A DNA stretch of 64,000 nt. Origin: VAXT01 sp963728535. Lineage in GTDB: Bacteria; Actinomycetota; Thermoleophilia; Gaiellales; Gaiellaceae. Of the stretch, positions 58,168-64,000 are shown piece by piece. Position numbers and translations under genes: made by a program. The notes below the pieces were generated by a model. It ran no database searches and was not told the DNA's origin. It saw only the letters and a list, made by a program, of their open reading frames with translations. The stretch spans positions 2,232,001 to 2,296,000 of the forward strand of contig CAVSKK010000001.1 in NCBI GenBank assembly GCA_963728535.1. The letters are read 5' to 3'. The stretch's first letter is position 1; each line of letters opens with the position of its first letter.

Positions 58168-59516
58168 TGCCGCCGAAGAAAGTCGTTCTGATCGTGATCG
58201 ACGGCCTCACGCCGGCGATGCTCGAGGACGCGGTCGAGAGCAAGGACGTCCCCGCGCTGCGCTACCTCGTCGAGCATGGTGAGTACCAACGGGCCGTGAC
58301 GACGTTTCCCTCGCTGACGCCGGTCTGCCTCTCGTCCCTCGCGACCGGCGCTCATCCCGACGTGCACGGCATCCCCCACCTCGTCTGGTTTCACCGCGCG
58401 GAGGGGCGGTTCGTGGAGTACGGCTCGTCGTTCAGCGCCATTCGCGCGGCGGGCCCGACGCGCGCCCTGCGCGACGCGGTCTTCAGCATGAACGAGGAGC
58501 ACCTCTCACGTGACGCGGCCACCCTCTTCGAGTCGCTGGAGGGCGCCGGCCTGGTCACGGCCGCGGTGAACATGGTCTGCTACCGCGGGCCTGCCCGGCA
58601 CGAGTCCACGGTGCCCGGTCTCGGCCGCCCCGCCTTCGGCCCCAGCCGGTTCTTCTACTACAACCTCTTCGAGTCGGACGTCACCGGTTCGCCCCTCGCG
58701 ATCCGTACTCGGGCACGTGGCTCCGTCGACGAGTACGCCGGCGTCGTCGGACGCTGGCTCGTGACGCGGGACGGCTTCGATCTCCTCGTCTTCTACCTCC
58801 CGGACTACGACTTCGCGTCGCACGCTGCCGGGCCGGAGGTCGCACACGCCGCTCTCGGCCGGGCGGACGATGCGATCGGCTCGCTGCTCGAGGCGGCCGG
58901 CGGGCCGGACGAGTTCCTCGAGCGCTATGCCGTCCTCCTTTGCTCGGACCACGGTCAGACGCGCGTCGAGCGCTCGGTTCGTCTCGAGGACTCGTTCTCC
59001 GGCTTCAGGCTCTTCCATCCGGGCAACGGGCGCCGCGCCGAGCTCGCGGTGACCGCTTCCAACCGGGCAGGGATGGTCTACCGGCTACCCGGCTGCACTG
59101 CCGAGCGCGGACAGCTCGCCCAGCGTCTGCACGGGAGCCCCCACGTCGTTCTCTTTCGCGACGGCGACACTGCCGTCGCCCAGCGGGAGGGGGAGGAGCT
59201 TCGCTTTGGCCCGAGTGACGGAGGTTGGGCGACGAGCGGAGCGGCTGACGTCCTCGGCCAGCCGCAGGCGCTCGAGCGCGCATGGGCCGCGCTTGCGAAC
59301 CCGAACGCGGGCGACCTGATCGTCTCGGCCGCAGCCGGGGTCGAATTCGCCGACCTGGGCGGCCGCGACCACGTCGGCGGCGGCTCACACGGCTCCCTCG
59401 AGCTCGGCGACACGGAGGTGCCGATGCTCTCGGTCGGGCTGGGACCCCCGCCGGGGCGGATCGTCGACGTCGCGCCATGCGTGCTCCATCATTTCGGCGT
59501 CAGCCGTGAGCGCTGA
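58167..59516 (+). CDS. Alkaline-phosphatase-superfamily phosphodiesterase
   Basis: A 449-residue type I phosphodiesterase/nucleotide pyrophosphatase-like enzyme, cytoplasmic by sequence. Metal-site Asp in VVLIVIDGLTPAM (residue 11), catalytic Thr/Ser in FPSLTPVCLSSLATG, Asp and His in YLPDYDFASHAAG, and Asp-His in VLLCSDHGQTRVE. The C-terminal His is in VGGGSHGSLEL. It may hydrolyse nucleotide- or lipid-linked phosphodiesters. It is coupled to the membrane gene upstream and overlaps pcm by 11 bases. Confidence 0.83.
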   Translation: MPPKKVVLIVIDGLTPAMLEDAVESKDVPALRYLVEHGEYQRAVTTFPSLTPVCLSSLATGAHPDVHGIPHLVWFHRAEGRFVEYGSSFSAIRAAGPTRALRDAVFSMNEEHLSRDAATLFESLEGAGLVTAAVNMVCYRGPARHESTVPGLGRPAFGPSRFFYYNLFESDVTGSPLAIRTRARGSVDEYAGVVGRWLVTRDGFDLLVFYLPDYDFASHAAGPEVAHAALGRADDAIGSLLEAAGGPDEFLERYAVLLCSDHGQTRVERSVRLEDSFSGFRLFHPGNGRRAELAVTASNRAGMVYRLPGCTAERGQLAQRLHGSPHVVLFRDGDTAVAQREGEELRFGPSDGGWATSGAADVLGQPQALERAWAALANPNAGDLIVSAAAGVEFADLGGRDHVGGGSHGSLELGDTEVPMLSVGLGPPPGRIVDVAPCVLHHFGVSRER

Positions 59517-60159
59517 GAAAGATCTCTCCGCGGAGCGGCTCCGCATGGTCGAGGACCAGCTGCGGGTACGGGACATCGTCGACGAGCGCGTCCTCACCGC
59601 GATGGCGCGCGTGCCGCGTGAGCTCTTCGTCCCCAGCGGAGAACGACCGCGCGCATTCGCCGACGCTGCCCTGCCGATCGGTCACGACCAGACGATCTCC
59701 CAGCCGTACATGGTCGCCCGGATCTGCGAGATCCTCGGCCTCACCGGCCGCGAGCGCGTGCTCGACGTGGGCACCGGTTCCGGCTACCAGGCCGCTGTCC
59801 TCGCCGAGCTGGCCGCGGAGGTCCATACGATCGAGCGGATTCCAGAGCTCGCCGCGCAGGCCCGTGAGAACCTCGAAGCTGCCGGCTACGACGGGGTTCG
59901 AGTTCATGTCGGAGACGGTTCACTCGGCCTGCCGGAGCACGCGCCGTTCGACGCGATCGCGGTCGCGGCAGCGGCGCCGCGCCTGCCGCAGCAGCTCTAT
60001 GACCAGCTCGAGCCTCGCGGCCGCCTCGCCGTGCCGGTCGGTGGGCGCTGGGGCCAGCGGCTGGAGCTGATTGTGCGCAGCCCGGAGGGCCCTGCGGTCG
60101 TGCGCTCGGTCCCGTGCCGGTTCGTGCCGCTCGTCGGCCAGGGCGGCTTCGAGAAATGA
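59506..60159 (+). CDS. pcm: Protein-L-isoaspartate O-methyltransferase
   Basis: A 217-residue SAM-dependent repair enzyme that methylates L-isoaspartyl residues in aged proteins. Family features are RVPRELFVPSGERPRAFAD, the substrate/SAM region GHDQTISQPYMVARIC and motif I RVLDVGTGSGYQAAVL. GTG 59506 starts the frame within the previous gene. It is the first of several housekeeping genes in a tight run; the acylphosphatase follows with an ATGA overlap. Confidence 0.93.
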   Translation: MSAEKDLSAERLRMVEDQLRVRDIVDERVLTAMARVPRELFVPSGERPRAFADAALPIGHDQTISQPYMVARICEILGLTGRERVLDVGTGSGYQAAVLAELAAEVHTIERIPELAAQARENLEAAGYDGVRVHVGDGSLGLPEHAPFDAIAVAAAAPRLPQQLYDQLEPRGRLAVPVGGRWGQRLELIVRSPEGPAVVRSVPCRFVPLVGQGGFEK

Positions 60160-60422
60160 AGCGTGCGCTCGTCGTGGTCAGCGGCGTAGTCCAGGGCGTG
60201 TTCTTTCGGACGGCGACGCGTGACCGGGCGCGTTCGCTCGGCGTCGCGGGCTGGATTCGCAACGTTCCTGACGGACGCGTCGAGGCCGCGTTCGAGGGCG
60301 ACGACGAGCGCGTGGACTCGATGGTCGAGTGGTGCCGGCGCGGCCCGTCGGGCGCCAGCGTCGAGCAGGTGGAGGTGGAGTGGGTCGAGCCCGAGGGCGA
60401 GGTCGGCTTCTCCATCAGGTGA
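60156..60422 (+). CDS. acyP: Acylphosphatase
   Basis: An 88-residue ferredoxin-like-fold enzyme that hydrolyses acyl phosphates. The catalytic Arg18 (GVVQGVFFRTATRDRA) and Asn36 (GWIRNVPDGRVEA) are both in place. The length is typical. It is coupled to pcm by an ATGA overlap. Confidence 0.92.
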   Translation: MKRALVVVSGVVQGVFFRTATRDRARSLGVAGWIRNVPDGRVEAAFEGDDERVDSMVEWCRRGPSGASVEQVEVEWVEPEGEVGFSIR

Positions 60423-60453
60423 CCCCCGCCAGGACGCTGCTACGCTCGCCCCG

Positions 60454-60894
60454 GTGGGCAACGAAGCCTCGACGATGGCAGCAGCGAGAGCCCGCGCGTC
60501 GACTGCGCTGCGCAAGCAGCACAACTGGGTCCAGCTTGCGAAGTTCTGCACCGTCGGCGCGATCGGGTACGGCATCAACCTCGCGGTTTACGCGACGCTC
60601 GTCAGCGCAGGCATGCATTTCAACCTCGCGGCCGCGTGCTCCTTCCTGGTCGCGGTGACGAACAACTACACGTGGAACCGGCTCTGGACCTTCCGCGGAC
60701 AACGCGGCCACGTCGGGTATCAGGGGCTTCGCTTCTTCGTCGTCTCGCTGCTCGCGCTCGCCGCGAACGAGCTGCTCCTGACCGCGTTCGTCGCCGGGGG
60801 CGTGGGCAAGGTCCTGGCGCAGGCGATCGCGGTGGTGCTGGTCACGCCCATCAACTTCGTGGGCAACAAGCTCTGGTCGTTCAGGCGCCGCTGA
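60454..60894 (+). CDS. GtrA-family membrane protein
   Basis: A 146-residue protein with the four-helix GtrA fold: FCTVGAIGYGINLAVYATL, then SFLVAVTNNYTWNRLWTFR and a closing INFVGNKLWSFRRR. GtrA proteins are thought to flip or carry polyprenol-linked sugars, fitting the two glycosyltransferases just downstream. GTG 60454 is used; ATG 60475 is an alternative. Confidence 0.88.
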   Translation: MGNEASTMAAARARASTALRKQHNWVQLAKFCTVGAIGYGINLAVYATLVSAGMHFNLAAACSFLVAVTNNYTWNRLWTFRGQRGHVGYQGLRFFVVSLLALAANELLLTAFVAGGVGKVLAQAIAVVLVTPINFVGNKLWSFRRR

Positions 60895-60901
60895 GGGCCT
60901 C

Positions 60902-62677
60902 ATGAGGCGGGTCGCTCTCGCTCTGCTCGCCGCGGCGGTGCTCGCGCCCGCCGCGCACGCTGCGACGACCGCGACCAAGCCGGTCTACGACGCGAAGGGG
61001 CGGCTCGTCAAGACTCCGTTTGCCCCCGTCGCGCCGCGCGCGCACCTGACCGAGGAGCGCGCGACACAGATCTTTCTCCGCGACGACAAGGTCGCCGATT
61101 GGCTCGACCGCTACCCCAAGCGAGACCGCGTGACCGACGGGACCTTCGACGCGAAACGCGGGGACTGGAAGATCGGCGTCTGGTGGGGCTCCGCGGGCGA
61201 GATCGCGCTCGGCCGGGTGGACGACGGCACCGGCGCCGTCACGGAAGCGTGGACGGGACCGCAGGTCGCGTGGAAGATGGCCCGCGGCTACAGCGGCGCG
61301 TTCGGCGGCAGGCAGATCAACTCGGTCGGCATCTGGCTTGCGTTCTGCATCGTCTTCCTGCTCGGGCTCGCCGATCTCCGCCGTCCGCTCAGCCTGCGGA
61401 ACCTCGACCTCCTCGTCCTGCTCTCGTTCTCGGCCTCGCTCTGGTTCTTCAACCGCGGCGAGGTTTTCACGAGCGTCCTACTCGCCTACCCACCGCTTCT
61501 GTACCTCTTGGGACGCATGGTCTGGAGCGTCTGGCGTGGCGGGCCCGGCTCGTCAAGGTCGGTCTGGCCTCTCTGGCTGCTCGCGGCGGCCACGGTCTTC
61601 CTGACCGGCTTTCGGCTCGGGCTGAACGTACGCGATTCGAACGTGATCGACGTCGGCTACGCGGGCGTGATCGGCGCGCACCGGATCGTCCACGGCGAGT
61701 CGCCCTACGGTCACATGCCGGTCGAAGGGACGCTGAGAGCCTGCGGGCCGAAGGACGACGACGGTGAGATCCGTGAGCGCGTGCAGACGAACGGGCGCTG
61801 CGAGTCGGCCAACGAGCGCGGGGACACGTACGGGCCGGTTGCGTACGAGGCGTACGTGCCGGCGTACGGGGTGCTCGGCTGGAGCGGTCGCTGGGACAAG
61901 CTGCCGGCCGTCCACGCCACGGCGATCGCCTTCGACCTGCTCGCGTTACTCGGGCTGCTGCTGGTCGGCCGGCGGTTCGGAGGCATGCGGCTCGCTGTCG
62001 CGCTCCCGTTTGCCTGGGCGGCCTATCCGTTCACGCAGTACGTGTCCAGTTCGAACACGAACGACGCGATCATGCCCGTGCTGCTCATCTTCGGCTTCTG
62101 GCTCGTGACGTCTGCCTTCGGGCGCGGCGCGTTTCTGGCGCTCGCCGGGTGGACGAAGTTCGCCGCGCTCCTGCTGGTGCCGTTGTGGGCGGGGTATCCG
62201 GAGGGGCGCCGTCTCTCCGGAAAGGCGGCTTTTGCAGGAGGTTTTGTGGTCGCCACGCTCGCCGCGTTCTCGATTCTCCTGCTCGAGCCAGACCCGGCGC
62301 ACGCGGCCAGGGTCTTCTGGGACCGGACGTTCGGCTGGCAGGTGGGCCGGGATTCGCCGTTCTCGATCTGGGGCTGGGGCCAGTACCACGCGGCGGGCAT
62401 CCCGGACCTCGGCTTCGTCCAGCAGATCCTGATCGGACTGCTCGCAGTCGGTGCGGTGGCCTGCTACTTCGTGCCTCGCCGCAAGACCCCGCTCCAGCTC
62501 GCTGCGCTCACCGCGGCGCTCCTGATCGGCTTCGAGCTCACGCTGACGCACTGGTTCTACCTCTACATCCCGTGGTTCTTCCCCTTCGCCGCCTTCGTCG
62601 TCCTGGCTCCGCGCCGGCGGCGACAGGCGCCTCCTCCAAGTGACAGCGAAGCCCGCGAGCTCGTCCCGGCCGGCTGA
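60902..62677 (+). CDS. Polytopic membrane glycosyltransferase-like protein (GT-C fold)
   Basis: A 591-residue protein. The N-terminus has a signal-like helix (MRRVALALLAAAVLAPAAHA) and a soluble domain (about 25-140), after which come about ten to twelve helices. The segment containing NVIDVGYAGVIGAHRIVHGE followed by DTYGPVAYEAYVPAY resembles GT-C polyprenol-phosphate sugar transferases, with acidic residues in the first external loop. The sugar and acceptor are unknown. The next gene begins 38 bases inside its end. Confidence 0.7.
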   Translation: MRRVALALLAAAVLAPAAHAATTATKPVYDAKGRLVKTPFAPVAPRAHLTEERATQIFLRDDKVADWLDRYPKRDRVTDGTFDAKRGDWKIGVWWGSAGEIALGRVDDGTGAVTEAWTGPQVAWKMARGYSGAFGGRQINSVGIWLAFCIVFLLGLADLRRPLSLRNLDLLVLLSFSASLWFFNRGEVFTSVLLAYPPLLYLLGRMVWSVWRGGPGSSRSVWPLWLLAAATVFLTGFRLGLNVRDSNVIDVGYAGVIGAHRIVHGESPYGHMPVEGTLRACGPKDDDGEIRERVQTNGRCESANERGDTYGPVAYEAYVPAYGVLGWSGRWDKLPAVHATAIAFDLLALLGLLLVGRRFGGMRLAVALPFAWAAYPFTQYVSSSNTNDAIMPVLLIFGFWLVTSAFGRGAFLALAGWTKFAALLLVPLWAGYPEGRRLSGKAAFAGGFVVATLAAFSILLLEPDPAHAARVFWDRTFGWQVGRDSPFSIWGWGQYHAAGIPDLGFVQQILIGLLAVGAVACYFVPRRKTPLQLAALTAALLIGFELTLTHWFYLYIPWFFPFAAFVVLAPRRRRQAPPPSDSEARELVPAG

Positions 62678-63899
62678 CTCAGGATTCGCGATCGCGGCGA
62701 CGCTCGCCGCAGTCGTGCTCTTCCTCGTCGGCTGGGCTCTGCTGCACCGTGGCTTCTACACGAACGACCCGATCGTCGACACGCCGGTCTACGAGCGCTA
62801 CGGCGCGCAGATCGACGACGGGAGGCTGCCCTACCGCGACTTCGCGCTCGAGTACCCGCCGGGCGCGCTGCCCGTGTTCGCACTCCCGGCGCTCGGCGAT
62901 GTTGGCTCGGAGACGTTCCGCGTCCGCTTCGAGGCGCTGATGGCCTTCTTCGGCGAGGCGATGATCGTCTGCGTGGCGATCGCGCTCTTCGCGCTCGGGG
63001 CGGGGAGGACGCGCATGGTGGGAGCGCTCGGCTTCGTCGCCCTCGCTCCACTCGCACTCGGCCCGGTCATCCTGTCGCGGTTCGACCTCTGGCCCGCGGC
63101 GCTGGTCGCGGCCGTGCTGGCCGCGCTCGTCTCGGGACGGCTCCGCCTCGGGCATGTTGCTCTCGGTGCCGCGATTGGCGCGAAGCTCTACGCGGTCGTG
63201 CTCGCGCCGGTCGCCGTCGCGTATGTCTGGCGGCGTGAAGGAAGGCGCGAGGCGCTCGTCTGCGCCGGCGTGCTGGCCGCGGTCGTGGCTCTTGTGTTCG
63301 CACCGTTCCTCGTCCTTGCTCCCGGCGGCGTCTGGCACAGCCTGTGGGACCAGGCGTCTCGCCCGCTCCAGATCGAGAGCCTCGGCGCGGGGCTCCTCCT
63401 GGTCGCCCATCATGTGTTCGGGAATGCGATCGCGGTGGAGTCGAGCCACGGCTCGCAGAATCTCGCCGGGTCGGCGCCGGATGTGCTCGCGGCGGCGCAG
63501 TCGGTGCTCCAGGCGGCGGTGCTCGTGACGGTCTGGGTCCTGTTCGCACGCGGGCCGGCGCGGCGTGACCGGCTCGTCCTGGCGAGTGCCGCCGCGCTCG
63601 TCGCCTTCATCGCGCTCGGAAAGGTTCTCTCGCCGCAGTTCCTGATCTGGCTGATCCCGGTCGTGCCGCTCGTGAGAGGCCGGCGCGGCCTGATCGCGGT
63701 GATGCTGCTCGGCACCGCCCTCGTGCTCACCCAGCTCTGGTTCCCGTACCGCTACTGGGAGCTCGCGCTGGAGCTCGGAACGCTCGAGTCCTGGCTCGTG
63801 CTAGCCCGCGACCTCACGCTCGTCACGCTTCTCCTGGTCCTGATGCTCCCACTTCGCCACGCGATCCCAGCCGTCGGGGAGCCGCGGGAGGCCCCATGA
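62640..63899 (+). CDS. Glycosyltransferase 87 family (DUF2029) membrane protein
   Basis: A 419-residue protein with about ten helices. GT87 features: DTPVYERYGAQIDDGRLPYR in the first loop, FALEYPPGALPVFALPAL, and ILSRFDLWPAALVAAVLAAL. Such proteins add mannose or arabinose units from a polyprenol donor in actinobacterial envelope glycan synthesis. It probably works with the GT-C protein upstream and GtrA. Its 3' end overlaps a minus-strand frame at the edge. Confidence 0.82.
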   Translation: MTAKPASSSRPADSGFAIAATLAAVVLFLVGWALLHRGFYTNDPIVDTPVYERYGAQIDDGRLPYRDFALEYPPGALPVFALPALGDVGSETFRVRFEALMAFFGEAMIVCVAIALFALGAGRTRMVGALGFVALAPLALGPVILSRFDLWPAALVAAVLAALVSGRLRLGHVALGAAIGAKLYAVVLAPVAVAYVWRREGRREALVCAGVLAAVVALVFAPFLVLAPGGVWHSLWDQASRPLQIESLGAGLLLVAHHVFGNAIAVESSHGSQNLAGSAPDVLAAAQSVLQAAVLVTVWVLFARGPARRDRLVLASAAALVAFIALGKVLSPQFLIWLIPVVPLVRGRRGLIAVMLLGTALVLTQLWFPYRYWELALELGTLESWLVLARDLTLVTLLLVLMLPLRHAIPAVGEPREAP

Positions 63900-64000
63900 G
63901 GGGTCCGGGCGCCAGTCCGGCCAGGGGTCGCAAAACGGTGGCTCGTTCGCCTGTGCGCGACGAATGACCTCTTCCGCTTCGGCCCGGAGCGAGGAGGCAA
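63801..64000 (-). CDS. C-terminal end of a minus-strand hypothetical protein (partial)
   Basis: A frame open from the right edge to TAG 63801. It reads AEAEEVIRRAQANEPPFCDP, then WPDWRPDPSWGLPRLPDGWD, rich in Trp, Pro and Asp as in real proteins rather than antisense noise. It overlaps the last 99 bases of the GT87 gene, so the pair would be convergent. The start is outside the window and the family is not recognised. Confidence 0.4.
   Translation of the reverse strand, partial: ASSLRAEAEEVIRRAQANEPPFCDPWPDWRPDPSWGLPRLPDGWDRVAKWEHQDQEKRDEREVAG

Noticed and set aside
63896..63967. Short plus-strand ORF with an ATGA overlap after the GT87 gene
   Set aside because: Only 23 residues, basic and low complexity, with no ribosome site; a plus-strand gene may instead begin beyond the edge after GAGGAGG at 63991-63997.
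1..64000. CRISPR array, rRNA, prophage or complete insertion sequence
   Set aside because: No regularly spaced repeats, rRNA signatures, integrase or transposase genes were seen anywhere in the window.

Overview
The window is about 64 kb of high-GC, densely packed bacterial chromosome. I see no rRNA, tRNA, CRISPR array, prophage or complete insertion sequence. The gene content suggests an actinobacterium, possibly a Thermoleophilia-type lineage: a futalosine-pathway menaquinone gene (mqnD), DUF6325/SHOCT pairs, DUF4239, MoxR/DUF58/DUF4129 genes, a phenylacetyl-CoA epoxidase operon and many 4-base start/stop overlaps. The taxonomic call is inference from gene content only.

Left part (1-21.8 kb): envelope, ion and stress genes. 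These are a DHA2-type MFS exporter, two PLDc_N-type small membrane proteins, YihY and RDD membrane proteins, two ZIP-like transporters, an NfeD-like protein, a large arylsulfatase, a formylglycine-generating enzyme (FGE) that can mature it, a LuxR/MalT-type regulator, an NhaP-type antiporter and a class-II glutamine amidotransferase. A four-gene minus-strand operon encodes a flippase-like protein, a holin-domain/phosphatase fusion, a DUF4239 protein and a membrane protein. A short motif resembling CCGATCSGYRTGAT lies in five intergenic regions here and may mark a shared regulon.

Middle (21.8-42 kb): a methyltransferase, small membrane proteins, an ornithine-cyclodeaminase-family enzyme, mqnD, and a catabolic block. 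That block holds a thiolase and an aldehyde dehydrogenase, both frameshifted, a DUF885-like metallopeptidase, an MFS transporter, three enoyl-CoA hydratases including a PaaG-like isomerase, and paaABCD with a divergent TetR regulator and its operator. Between a membrane gene and paaD lies a gene that ORF callers would miss: a 73-residue SelW/Rdx-type protein with an in-frame UGA at the second position of a C-x-x-U redox motif, followed by a SECIS-like hairpin. This is the most striking item in the window.

Right part (42-64 kb): a large secreted propeller-like protein, a diacylglycerol-kinase-like enzyme, a PadR regulator with an operator over its start codon, a MoxR/DUF58/DUF4129 cluster, 2-oxoacid dehydrogenase E1alpha/E1beta/E2 genes without E3, a secreted CHRD protein, a phosphodiesterase, pcm, acylphosphatase, GtrA and two polyprenol-type glycosyltransferases.

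Non-coding structure: a two-copy, nested-palindrome element (22.9-23.1 kb and 55.4-55.6 kb) whose outer arms differ in sequence yet remain self-complementary; REP-like palindromes at 35.0 and 39.2 kb and inside the E2 gene; and several genes whose only plausible start is CTG or ATT behind a good Shine-Dalgarno sequence. No gene-free stretch exceeds 300 bases.
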